From NCBI GenBank assembly GCA_022794295.1, contig JAAWEO010000011.1, positions 1 through 25,022 of the forward strand: a DNA stretch of 25,022 nt, given 5' to 3'. The DNA comes from Angelakisella sp. (GTDB taxonomy: Bacteria > Bacillota > Clostridia > Oscillospirales > Ruminococcaceae). Made by a program: the position numbers and the translations under genes. Below are positions 8,092 to 16,171 of this stretch, piece by piece (position 1 is the first letter of the stretch; the number at the start of each line of letters is the position of its first letter). A model generated the notes under the pieces. That model was not told the DNA's origin and did no database searches. It saw only the letters and a list, made by a program, of their open reading frames with translations.

Positions 8092-8120
8092 AAGGTCCGG
8101 AGCGGTTCGCTCCGGACCTT
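8092..8120 (-). terminator. Bidirectional terminator, mainly for the minus-strand surface operon
   Basis: A perfect 13-bp stem (AAGGTCCGGAGCG at 8092-8104 with its complement at 8108-8120) has a three-base loop. Read on the minus strand the hairpin ends in TTTTCT, and it lies 23 bases past the stop of the membrane-anchored protein gene, so it fits as that operon's terminator. On the plus strand it is followed by CTGTTTAT and would act as a second stop for purine-operon readthrough. Confidence 0.8.
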
Positions 8121-8143
8121 CTGTTTATAGGGGAAGCTCCTGT

Positions 8144-9424
8144 TTAAATACTATAGTCTCCGTTCTTTCCGGTACGCAGCTGGAAGAACAGGGCGGTGCC
8201 TCCGGCGGCCAGGATCAGTACCCCCACCAGGGGCAGCACCCATCCGGGCAGTCCGCCTGCTCCGGTGTCCTCCACCGCCTCCGGGGGAAGGGAGGACACT
8301 GCGGTATCCTCCACCGGGGGCTCCACAGGCTCGGCGGTGACTTCATCCTCCGGCGGGACCACTACCTCCGCTGTGCTCTCCGGGGGCGGGGTCGTTTGGG
8401 CCGGTCCGGCAGGGGCGGCGGCTTCCGGCTGGACCCAGAGGTTTCGCAGGGAGATCACATATCTTCCCCCATAGGTCAGGGGCAGCTCCGCCATTCCGTT
8501 TTCATCCACCTTGACGCTGGCCCGGTATTCCAGCTTGGTGGTATTTTCATTGTAGAAGGAAAGGTACACCGTTTTTCCGGCGTATTCCTCCCCCACCGGC
8601 CAGCTGAGGGTGGCGGGGCAGGGGAGGCTGCCGCTGAAGGTGGTCTCCAGCTGGGCGATGTCGCTGCCCTCCACCGCTGCCGAAAGGTTCCGGTAACTGA
8701 TCTTTTCCGCCGAAAGGTCGTAGTAAATGCGCCCGTCGGGGATGGATACCCCCTTGGAGGTATCAAAGGTCCAGAGGTAATTGCCGTAGTCCAGGGTAAG
8801 GAGAACCTTCTCCTCTGCCGCCTGGAGGAACAGGTCCTGGCTGATGGTTTCGCCGCTGTGGACCCGCAGGGAAAGGGTGCTTTTGCCTCCGCTTTGGGTA
8901 ACCTTGCCGGAGGCCTCCGACCATCCCAGACTGCTGCTCCCGGACCCGCCCTCGGAGCTGCTGCTGGTTACCTTGATGGCAGGCTCCTGGTAGACCGTTT
9001 TCTCCTGGTACTTATCCAGGGCCACCATCTCCGCCCCGGCTGTAAAGGCGGAGGCGGGAAGGGACTGAGAGAAGGTCAGGTCGGCCAGCTCCACGCTCTT
9101 TAGGTTGGTGATGGGACGCAGGCGGTCGATGATCACGGTAAGAACCGTTTTCCCGTTCTCTGTGGAGGTGCGGACCTCCTGGAAGTGGGCAGGGGAGTCG
9201 TCCCGCCAGGTCACCTGGGGAGCCTCCACCTGGCGGTCAATAATAATGTCAAACTGCACCGACTCGAATTTGGTGTGAAAGGCATCCAGACGCAGGGTAT
9301 ACTGGTTCTTGACCCCGCTGGACCGCAGAACGATGCAGGGCTGCTGGGCGGCGAAGGCGGTCACCGCCGTAAGGGCAAGGACCAGCACCGCCAGCAGGAG
9401 GGGGAGAAATCGAAATCGCTTCAT
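8144..9424 (-). CDS. Membrane-anchored surface protein with possible cohesin-like domain
   Basis: This 426-residue exported protein starts with a signal peptide (basic MKRFRF, hydrophobic core, cleavage near residue 25 at AFA-AQQ). A beta-rich domain (about 27-155) follows with SVQFDIIIDRQV and a second block VLTVIIDRLRP, laid out somewhat like a cohesin jelly-roll. Then come a Ser/Gly-rich linker near 155-185, a second beta-rich region to about 330, and a Pro/Glu/Ala-rich stalk (about 332-390). A single membrane helix (about 395-414) with a short basic tail ends the protein, so it is displayed outside and anchored at its C-terminus. The gene begins 3 bases after the metalloprotease gene, with its GGAGG site inside that gene's last codons, so translation is coupled. 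I infer a receptor or scaffold role for the dockerin on the neighbour. The cohesin assignment is tentative. Confidence 0.85.
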   Translation of the reverse strand: MKRFRFLPLLLAVLVLALTAVTAFAAQQPCIVLRSSGVKNQYTLRLDAFHTKFESVQFDIIIDRQVEAPQVTWRDDSPAHFQEVRTSTENGKTVLTVIIDRLRPITNLKSVELADLTFSQSLPASAFTAGAEMVALDKYQEKTVYQEPAIKVTSSSSEGGSGSSSLGWSEASGKVTQSGGKSTLSLRVHSGETISQDLFLQAAEEKVLLTLDYGNYLWTFDTSKGVSIPDGRIYYDLSAEKISYRNLSAAVEGSDIAQLETTFSGSLPCPATLSWPVGEEYAGKTVYLSFYNENTTKLEYRASVKVDENGMAELPLTYGGRYVISLRNLWVQPEAAAPAGPAQTTPPPESTAEVVVPPEDEVTAEPVEPPVEDTAVSSLPPEAVEDTGAGGLPGWVLPLVGVLILAAGGTALFFQLRTGKNGDYSI

Positions 9425-9427
9425 CTT

Positions 9428-12400
9428 TTATTCCTCCAGAGTAATTTTCGGCATGGATTCGTAGGTGGGGGAGGGGATCCACCGGGTGGTGCTGGTGATC
9501 CGGCCGCTGGCGCTCTCTGGGAGGTCCTTGCGGTGGAGCTCCGCCATGATCTGGGTGGGAAGCAGGCTGCTGAGGCAGGCCTCTGCGTCTCCTCCATCCT
9601 CTGTTGCGGCTTCACCCTCGGTTTGCTGCTTGGGAACAAAGATCCACAGGCCGTTGTCGATCTCCCCCATGTCTCCATTTTCGGGAAGGGCAGCAAAGAG
9701 GTAGACTTCACCCTCCATGGGGACACGATCTTTCTCAACAATGTTGTCCTCGGCCATATTCCCGGTCTGGCTGCGGCCGTAAATGCGCACGGTGTTGAAC
9801 ACCGGGTTCCCCCGGAAGCTGCCGGTGATGATCAGGGTACCGGCCTTCAGGTCATAGTAGTCGTTGGCAAGGATGCCGGTGCCGTTTACGCCGAACTGGA
9901 TGTTGTCCCCGGGATAAGCGGCAAGGTCGATATTATCTTCGGTGATCCCGTCAGGCAGGCCGGTGATCCGGATCAGCTTGGCGTCAAAGGGACAGATGCT
10001 TCCGTCATGGTCCTTGCGGGTGAAGAACTTCAGGGTCCCGGCAGTGTTTGCCAGCTCCTGCCAGTCAGCCTCCAGGACGGTGGTAAAGGTGCTGCCATCC
10101 AGGCTGACCGCCACCGTTACAGTGCCGTTGGCTCTGGGGATCGGGCCGGAGTCTGTCACCGGGCCGGAATCCAGGAACTGGGCACTGGGGGCCGGGAAGC
10201 TGTTAAAGCGGACCCCCGCCACTGACTGCTCCCCGGAAAGGGTCGCGGTCAGGGTGGTCCCCTCCCGGGACCATGTGTAGCTGTCGCTGGAGATGATGTT
10301 ATCGTGGGCGATGGCCAGTTCATCGGCCACAGCCTGGTCGATGACATTGCCCAGAATGTCCACAGCCTTTACCGAGTAGGTGACCGCCTTGTTGTTTACC
10401 GAGCCCAGGGTGTCGGTCCAGGTGGTCTCGCCCGATGCTGCGGAAAGGAAGGCTACCGCCTGGGTGGTGCTGTTCAGCTCCCGGCTGATCTCGTACCCCA
10501 GCATCTTGGCGCCATCAACAGGGGTGATGGTCACAGTGGCCTGGCGGGCATCCTTATTATAGTCGGCCTTAATGCCCACGGTGCCGCTTTGTCTTGTGGT
10601 CCCGGCCAATCGCTCCCGGCGGGACTGGTCGGTGAGGTACTGGAGCATCCGTTCCTCCGGGTCGCCGCTTTGGCCGCTGGGGGTCATGCCCCAGCTTTGG
10701 AAGAAGCTGCTAAGGTCATGACCGGCTACCTGGCTGGCGGCGGCCATAAAGCCATCGTCTCCGCCGCTCCGGGGGAGCTTGTTGAGGCGCTCGTAGAAGT
10801 TGTCGTCCTCGCCGTCATAGGCCAGGTGGAGCTGCCAATACATCCCCAGGCTGACAAAGACATCGTTGGACATCCCCTGCTGGCCGGAGGTGACCTTCTG
10901 ATAGATCCCCTCGTACTTGTTGGATTTTTCCAGGCGGGAGGCCAGGGTATTGTCCCCGCCATCGTAGGTCTGGGCGAACAGGGAGTAGATGTTATTGGTG
11001 ATCTCGGCCTTGCCCAGGCTGTCCATAACGTGGCCGATCTCGTGGTGGATCCCCCAGCCAAAGAGGCTGTTGGCATTTCCGGCGCCAGTGACAGAGGTGG
11101 GCCGGCCGCCCATCATCCCGGAGCAGGAGCCGAAGCCAATGCCAATGTGGTTTCCGCTGGCGTACATAAAGGCGTTGCCGAACATCCGCATATACCGGAT
11201 GTTGTGCCGGGAGGCCGAGGCCTCCAGCGCCGCCTCGTCAATGCCGTGGGTGCGGTACATCAGCTGCATCAGCTCCTCCCAGGCAAGGCCATCCTGGTAA
11301 AGGGCCTCGGTCTTGTCCCCGGTGCCCAGTCCGGCCCGGACCTGACTTACAGGCAGGGAGAGAAGGACATGGGGCAGAGAGATCTCGGTGGAGTTGAGAT
11401 AATGGGTCTGCAGGGTGGTGCCGCTCATTTTGGAAAGGGATGCGTTGTAATACTGTTCCAGTTCATCCAGGTATCGGGAGATGCGCACCTTGATGGTGGC
11501 AGGCTCCAGCTGGTGCCAGTCGGAAAGCTCCAGCACCGGGATGGCGGTGCCTCCCCGGATCTGCAGGCGGATCTCTCCGGCCTTATTCCCGGCGTACTCC
11601 AGGTAGAGGGAGCCGCCCTTGGGGTTAGAGACATAATCGATGCTGGGAATGGTGATGATGTTCCGGCCGTTTTCCAGCTTCTGGGCAGCGCCCTTCCACT
11701 TGGCGGCCTCGGCGTAATACTGGGTGGGGACCAGATATACCTCCTCACCCTGGGGGACCTGGGCGTAGACCACCACCTGGCTGCCGGCAGCAGCGGCAAC
11801 CCCTGCGGGCTGGAGGGTGCTGATCCGCTTCCGGTCCCCAGAGGCGTTCCGGGACTGGATGCTGTCTACCACCCGGCCCAGGGCGGAACCGTCCCCGTTG
11901 AGCAGCCGTTCTGCCAGGGCCAGTTCATCCAGAAGGATCTCCTTGTTCACATAGTAGCCATCGGAGCTCTGGAGCCTTGCCCGGAGCTCGTCGATTTTGG
12001 CCTGGGTAGCGGTGGAGGCGATCTGGGTAAAGGCGCTGTCGCTGAACAGGGCGGCAATGCTGTCGTCAATGTCGTCGTAGGTATAGAAGGCGATCTCCGA
12101 CAAGGAGGAGGGCTGAGGGGTGCCGTCTCCCTGGCGGACCAGCACCGAAATTTTCTTGATATGGTCATTGCGCTGGAAGGGGAGAATGGCGTAGCCGGTG
12201 GTCTTCGGGTCGTTCCGGACAATGGGGGCGATGCCCACGTTGCCCTCCGGACCGTTGGAGAGCTTCCCTTCGTCAGGGGTCAGCCAGGTCATATTCCCGT
12301 CCTTGTCCCAGGCAGCGATGGAATAGCGTTGGAGGGACTGGGGGAAGCCCTTGTTCAGCCGGGGAACATAGATCAGGTAATCCATGCTCTGCTCCTCGTC

Positions 12401-14281
12401 AAACTCAAAGGTGATGCGGCTGCTCTCCCACCAGGCCCGCGCGGTCCAATGGGTCTCGAAATCCCCGTCGTACATCCATTTGGTGTCAAACTTCCCGTTG
12501 TACTCCCCGGAGACGTTGTTCTTGTTCTCCAGCTGGGCGCTGATGATGGCGCTGTTGGGGATGCGGTTCAGGGTGGGCAGGGTGGGGAAGTTGAGGATCT
12601 CCTTTTCCGGTTTGCCGGTTGCGGTGAGGGAGGGGCGGCTGAAGCCGATCTCGTTCCCTGCAGTGACATAGAAGTCGTAGGAGACATCATTTACCAGACC
12701 GGTGACCGTGTAGGAGGTCCCGGTGATCTTCTCTGCCGCCAGGGCAAAGTCCTTTCCGGCGGTCTCCTTGTAATAAAGGTTATAGAAGGCGGCGTCCTCT
12801 GTCTTTTTCCAGCTGACGGTAATGGCGCTGTCCTCCGGGGTAAGGGAAAGGTTATCCGGGGGCAGGGGAGCCTTGGCCGGCTGGGGAATACAGGAAACCA
12901 CAGAGGAAGGTTCCCCGGTCCAGTCCCCGCTGTAGGCGGAGACGCTGAAGTAATAGGTGGTAAGGTTCTTCAGGCCGGTCACCACCGCTTCCGGGGTGCC
13001 TACCTTCAGCTGGCGGCTAAGGGCATTCTGGGCCTCGCCGTACTTTACCAGGTATCCGTCCACATTGTCCACCCCGCGCCAGGTAAGGGAAACAGAGGCG
13101 TTCCCGGGCCGGGCGTAGAGGTTCCGGGGGATGGAGGCCCCCAGGTCCACGTTTTCGGGGATGATGTCCTTCAGGAATTCGATCTTTTCCACCACGGCGT
13201 AGGTGGCTTTTCCATCCTCACCGTAGACCTTTTCCACAGTAATGGTGATCTTCTTCACCGGGACCCGCTTGCCCAGGCGGATGGTGACGGTGCTCTCCCC
13301 GAAGGCCCGCTCGGTGGCGTGTACCCCGGCGGGGGGAGTATTATCGTAGGTGATGGTTTCTGTTTCACCGTTTTCGTACTCCACCAGAACAGAGCCCTCC
13401 TCCAGGGCGCCGCTTACCGCAGGGGAAACGATGGTGATCTCGCTCATTTCCTTGGGCTGGGCAAAGATAACAGGAATGACACAGGCAGCGCCTTCCCCGG
13501 CGGTGAGGCGCACCTTCTGGCCGTTATCCAGGAACAGGTCCTCAAGAGAGGCGCCGTTGGTGATCTGGATACCGTTCTGGGCCAGCTCCTTGGCAATGGT
13601 GTCCATTTCCAGCAGGCCCTCGGTGGACAGTGCGCCGTCAAAGACCTCCTCCGGTCCTTTGGCCGCCATATTGTGGTGCACCAGGGCCAGGTCCACCAGG
13701 TCCACCACTCCGTCCAGGTTCAGGTCGGCGCCGGCATCGGTGGTGCCGAAAGCGGCAGAGACCCGGTCCAGGTCGGCCTGGCTGATGGCTCCGTCCCCGT
13801 TGATGTCACCCAGCGCGAAGCCTCCGCTTTCTGCGCTGACGCAAAGGCGGGGCGCGTAGTCCTTTACTGCCAGCTCCTGGGAGGTAAAGGAGGAAAATCC
13901 CTTCCCCGCCAGGGAGACCCGGTAGCGGTCCTCCCTGGGGAGGCCGGAAAACCGGGCAACAACAAAGCCCACCCGGTCACCGCCCCCCATAGGGGCGTCC
14001 TCCGGGTTGCGGTAGGAAAGCTGTACCCGGGCATCCCCGCCCCCAAGGGGGAAGGTCTCCTCTGTATCGCTTCCCCCCAGGGAAAGGGAGAAGGGGGTCC
14101 CTCCGGACCCGGTCAGGGTCAGGGTGATTCCCCGGCTTTGCAGGTTAGCAGGGGATTCCCGGTAATTCAGCCGGAGGACAACATCCAGTCGTCCCCCGGC
14201 GGCTTCTGCCCCGTAGGCAGGCAGGGCCAAAGCCGCCAGGGCAAAAGCTGCAGTTAAAAAAGCCGCAAGGATCCGTCTCAT
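9428..14281 (-). CDS. Secreted multidomain M60-like zinc metalloprotease with dockerin
   Basis: A 1617-residue surface or secreted protease. The start is the ATG at 14281, nine bases after GAGGAG; a TTG six bases earlier is too close to that site. Order: signal peptide (1-25); beta domain (about 26-150); type I dockerin (about 157-206) with two calcium loops, DINGDGAISQAD from D159 and DLNLDGVVDLVD from D186; a beta region (about 210-375); two fibronectin type III domains (about 383-470 and 475-560); an F5/8C or CBM32-like sugar-binding region (about 565-760); the M60-like domain (about 820-1200); and a beta-rich C-terminus. The zinc site is H1080-E1081-x-x-H1084 (HEIGH), with E1093 the likely third ligand, fitting HExxHx(8,28)E. 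M60-like enzymes are known to cleave mucins and other O-glycoproteins, so host mucin is a plausible substrate. Exact domain borders are estimated by eye. Confidence 0.93.
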   Translation of the reverse strand: MRRILAAFLTAAFALAALALPAYGAEAAGGRLDVVLRLNYRESPANLQSRGITLTLTGSGGTPFSLSLGGSDTEETFPLGGGDARVQLSYRNPEDAPMGGGDRVGFVVARFSGLPREDRYRVSLAGKGFSSFTSQELAVKDYAPRLCVSAESGGFALGDINGDGAISQADLDRVSAAFGTTDAGADLNLDGVVDLVDLALVHHNMAAKGPEEVFDGALSTEGLLEMDTIAKELAQNGIQITNGASLEDLFLDNGQKVRLTAGEGAACVIPVIFAQPKEMSEITIVSPAVSGALEEGSVLVEYENGETETITYDNTPPAGVHATERAFGESTVTIRLGKRVPVKKITITVEKVYGEDGKATYAVVEKIEFLKDIIPENVDLGASIPRNLYARPGNASVSLTWRGVDNVDGYLVKYGEAQNALSRQLKVGTPEAVVTGLKNLTTYYFSVSAYSGDWTGEPSSVVSCIPQPAKAPLPPDNLSLTPEDSAITVSWKKTEDAAFYNLYYKETAGKDFALAAEKITGTSYTVTGLVNDVSYDFYVTAGNEIGFSRPSLTATGKPEKEILNFPTLPTLNRIPNSAIISAQLENKNNVSGEYNGKFDTKWMYDGDFETHWTARAWWESSRITFEFDEEQSMDYLIYVPRLNKGFPQSLQRYSIAAWDKDGNMTWLTPDEGKLSNGPEGNVGIAPIVRNDPKTTGYAILPFQRNDHIKKISVLVRQGDGTPQPSSLSEIAFYTYDDIDDSIAALFSDSAFTQIASTATQAKIDELRARLQSSDGYYVNKEILLDELALAERLLNGDGSALGRVVDSIQSRNASGDRKRISTLQPAGVAAAAGSQVVVYAQVPQGEEVYLVPTQYYAEAAKWKGAAQKLENGRNIITIPSIDYVSNPKGGSLYLEYAGNKAGEIRLQIRGGTAIPVLELSDWHQLEPATIKVRISRYLDELEQYYNASLSKMSGTTLQTHYLNSTEISLPHVLLSLPVSQVRAGLGTGDKTEALYQDGLAWEELMQLMYRTHGIDEAALEASASRHNIRYMRMFGNAFMYASGNHIGIGFGSCSGMMGGRPTSVTGAGNANSLFGWGIHHEIGHVMDSLGKAEITNNIYSLFAQTYDGGDNTLASRLEKSNKYEGIYQKVTSGQQGMSNDVFVSLGMYWQLHLAYDGEDDNFYERLNKLPRSGGDDGFMAAASQVAGHDLSSFFQSWGMTPSGQSGDPEERMLQYLTDQSRRERLAGTTRQSGTVGIKADYNKDARQATVTITPVDGAKMLGYEISRELNSTTQAVAFLSAASGETTWTDTLGSVNNKAVTYSVKAVDILGNVIDQAVADELAIAHDNIISSDSYTWSREGTTLTATLSGEQSVAGVRFNSFPAPSAQFLDSGPVTDSGPIPRANGTVTVAVSLDGSTFTTVLEADWQELANTAGTLKFFTRKDHDGSICPFDAKLIRITGLPDGITEDNIDLAAYPGDNIQFGVNGTGILANDYYDLKAGTLIITGSFRGNPVFNTVRIYGRSQTGNMAEDNIVEKDRVPMEGEVYLFAALPENGDMGEIDNGLWIFVPKQQTEGEAATEDGGDAEACLSSLLPTQIMAELHRKDLPESASGRITSTTRWIPSPTYESMPKITLEE

Positions 14282-14332
14282 GGTCAATTACTCCTCTGAT
14301 GTTTCTGGAATCTGGAAACTTTTCCAGGCTAT

Positions 14333-14361
14333 AGTATAGCACATGATTTGACAAATTTCCA
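14333..14361 (-). promoter_or_regulatory. Promoter of the metalloprotease operon with CTGGAA repeats
   Basis: On the minus strand an extended -10 box (TGC-TATACT; the hexamer is at 14333-14338) lies about 52 bases before the start codon. A weak -35 (TGGAAA, 14356-14361) lies 17 bases upstream of it. The sequence CTGGAAA or its complement recurs around the promoter: at 14356-14362, and as a near-perfect palindrome CTGGAAA-CT-TTTCCAG at 14312-14327 just downstream of the -10, with a further TTCTGGAA beside it. This could be an operator, though no regulator is identified. Confidence 0.5.
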
Positions 14362-14486
14362 GATAATAAGAAAGAGAACGATGCCCAAAAAATGGGTTAT
14401 CCCGCGAAATATCTTTGGGTGGTATGGAGATGGCGCGAAACGTCCGGGGGGCCTTCGGCCGGTCCCAGGGCTTTGGAGGGGCGGCG

Positions 14487-14524
14487 CCACAAGCCCCTCC
14501 GGTATGACCCGAAGGGGCTTGTGG
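14487..14524 (-). terminator. Strong hairpin after the M20 peptidase gene
   Basis: A perfect 12-bp stem (CCACAAGCCCCT at 14487-14498 with AGGGGCTTGTGG at 14513-14524) begins 18 bases past the stop of the minus-strand M20 gene. The inner CGG/CCG can add three pairs. No T-run follows on either strand, so it is either an atypical terminator, an RNA-stabilising 3' hairpin, or a repeat. The nearby GGCC-TTC-GGCC (14450-14460) is a further small hairpin. Otherwise the stretch 14363-14542 holds nothing I can name. Confidence 0.4.
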
Positions 14525-14542
14525 CTTGGAATGCTTCCGGTT

Positions 14543-15892
14543 TTACAAATTTCCGATCTCCTGGAAGGCGGTGGCGGTAAGCTTGATGCCCCGCAGGTAG
14601 TTTTCCAGGCGGAGGTGCTCGTTGGGTGCGTGATTGTCGGAATCGAAATCGCACCACCGCACCTGGATGGTGGGGGTTTTCAGAATGGAGGTCCAGAAGT
14701 AGTCCGGGGCGGTGGAGGGACGGTTGGGGTAGACCATGGACTTGCCGAACACCCGCTCGGTGGCCCGGCGCACCGGCTCCAGGAAGGGGGTGTCCAGGGG
14801 GGTCTTGGAGGGAGGGGTGATGCCGTGGCAGATGACCTCCACATTGTCGTACCCCAGGTCCTTGATGTACTGCTTCAGGCTTTGGAGGATCTTCTCTCCG
14901 TCCTGGTTTGCTACCAGGCGCATATCCAGCTTGGCCATGGCGGTGGAGGTTAGAACGGTGGCGCTGCCCTCCCCGGTGTAGCCGGAGGCGATCCCTGCAA
15001 GGTTAAAGGAGGGGGTGCCGTTCAGCTGGCCGTAGTACCCCAGCTTGGGGTCGTAGGAGGGGCTGGCGTTATAGGTGCGCCGCAGGTCATCGGAGACGTC
15101 GGGAAGGGTGTCGTAGATGGCCTTTTCCTCGGGGGTGATGGGAAGGACGTCGTCGTAGAAGCCGGGGACCTGGACCACCCCGTCCTTTTTCAGCTTGCCC
15201 AAAAGCTCCACCATCTGCCAGGAGGCGCTGGGGAGCACCGGGGCGTACTGGGAGTGCAGATCCCGGGTCATGGCAGTAAGGCGCAGCTCTACATAAAGCA
15301 TGCCCTTGACCCCCAGGGCGATGATGGGGGTATCGTTGTGGTTTTTGGAGCCATCGCTGAAGTAGGTGACATCAGAGCGGAGAAGCTCCTGGTGTTCCTC
15401 CAAAAACTCCCGGAGGCCGGCGCTGTTGCTTTCCTCGCAGCCCTCAAAAAGGAACTTTACGTTGACGGGAAGCTCCCCGAACTCCCGCAGCCAGAACTCG
15501 GCGGCGCAGAGATGGGCAGAAAGGGGCCCCTTGTTGTCGGCGGTTCCCCGGCCATAGATGGCCCCATCCCGGATGGTGGGCTCGAAGGGCGGGGATCTCC
15601 AAAGGGAAAGGTCCCCGGTGGGCTGAACATCATAATGGGCATAGACGAACACCGTTTTCTTTTCCGGGTCCTCCCCCAGCTGGCCTGTGATAATGGGGTA
15701 GGGCGTTACCTCATGGCGCTGGGCCCGGATGCCGATTTCTTCCATTCTGGCGATGATCTTGTCACAGCAGTCGCTGACCCCCTCGCCGGTGCTGCTGACA
15801 CTGGGCTGGCGCACCAGATCGGACAGCCGCCCGATAAGCTCCTTCTGGCGCTGGGAGACATATTCCTCCAGGGTGCGGTCAAAATCCTTCAT
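14543..15892 (-). CDS. M20-family dipeptidase (CNDP-like metallopeptidase)
   Basis: A 449-residue cytosolic di-zinc peptidase that probably splits dipeptides or short peptides; there is no signal peptide. The metal site is visible: H86 and D88 in YAHYDVQP, the bridging D119 in GRGTADNKG, the catalytic/ligand pair E153-E154 in EGCEES, D180 in YFSDGS, and H421 in DNHAPNEH. The length and the insertion of a lid domain between about 200 and 330 fit the M20 exopeptidase family (carnosinase/PepV-like relatives, PRK08201-type). The gene is alone, with its own promoter upstream and a hairpin downstream, and lies directly upstream of the protease operon in the same direction. It could serve uptake-derived peptides, but a link to the surface protease is only positional. 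Confidence 0.93.
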   Translation of the reverse strand: MKDFDRTLEEYVSQRQKELIGRLSDLVRQPSVSSTGEGVSDCCDKIIARMEEIGIRAQRHEVTPYPIITGQLGEDPEKKTVFVYAHYDVQPTGDLSLWRSPPFEPTIRDGAIYGRGTADNKGPLSAHLCAAEFWLREFGELPVNVKFLFEGCEESNSAGLREFLEEHQELLRSDVTYFSDGSKNHNDTPIIALGVKGMLYVELRLTAMTRDLHSQYAPVLPSASWQMVELLGKLKKDGVVQVPGFYDDVLPITPEEKAIYDTLPDVSDDLRRTYNASPSYDPKLGYYGQLNGTPSFNLAGIASGYTGEGSATVLTSTAMAKLDMRLVANQDGEKILQSLKQYIKDLGYDNVEVICHGITPPSKTPLDTPFLEPVRRATERVFGKSMVYPNRPSTAPDYFWTSILKTPTIQVRWCDFDSDNHAPNEHLRLENYLRGIKLTATAFQEIGNL

Positions 15893-15956
15893 TGCTTGTC
15901 ACCATCCGTTTCTCAATAGGTTTTGTGTCTGTGCAGGACATTAAGACATTAAAAAC

Positions 15957-15986
15957 AGTATACCAGGGGGGACCGGGAGTTGGCAA
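15957..15986 (-). promoter_or_regulatory. Promoter of the M20 dipeptidase gene
   Basis: On the minus strand TTGCCA (15981-15986) and TATACT (15957-15962) are spaced 18 bases apart, with a TG just before the -10, giving a good sigma-A-type match. Two tandem copies of GACATTAA (plus-strand 15937-15944 and 15945-15952) lie in the start-site region and could be a regulator site. The start codon is at 15892, giving a leader of about 60 bases. Confidence 0.65.
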
Positions 15987-16104
15987 GGGGGATTTTATCT
16001 GTTCTTTTTCGATATGAAGGACAGTGGTGCCGCCGCCCCCGAAAACCCGAAGAAATCCAGTGGGAAAAAGAAGCCTGCCGCTGCCCGCCGGGATCAGATA
16101 CGGC

Positions 16105-16133
16105 TTGACAGATAGCCCTTCCGGTGTCATAAT
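16105..16133 (+). promoter_or_regulatory. Promoter of the lipoprotein-membrane-Hsp70-J unit
   Basis: A perfect -35 box TTGACA (16105-16110) is followed, with a 17-base spacer, by CATAAT (16128-16133), five of six matches to the -10 consensus. It lies about 40 bases before the lipoprotein start and is the only strong promoter I see for the four genes that follow. No CIRCE-like heat-shock operator is visible next to it, so the Hsp70 unit does not look like part of the HrcA regulon. Confidence 0.75.
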
Positions 16134-16171
16134 AAAGGATGGTTTATTCTACCCACAAGGAAGTGATCTCC

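Noticed and set aside
7946..8143. CRISPR-like repeat array in the hairpin cluster
   Set aside because: The three palindromes differ from each other and there are no equal-length spacers.
10304..14257. Very long open frame (1317 codons) on the plus strand opposite the metalloprotease gene
   Set aside because: It is the antisense shadow of a gene with clear signal peptide, dockerin and HEIGH motif. GC-rich third positions suppress stops on the opposite strand. It has no ribosome site or recognisable domains, and its composition is Gly/Val/His-biased.
16105..16171. CIRCE or other heat-shock operator before the Hsp70 unit
   Set aside because: I looked for the TTAGCACTC-N9-GAGTGCTAA inverted repeat and saw nothing like it.
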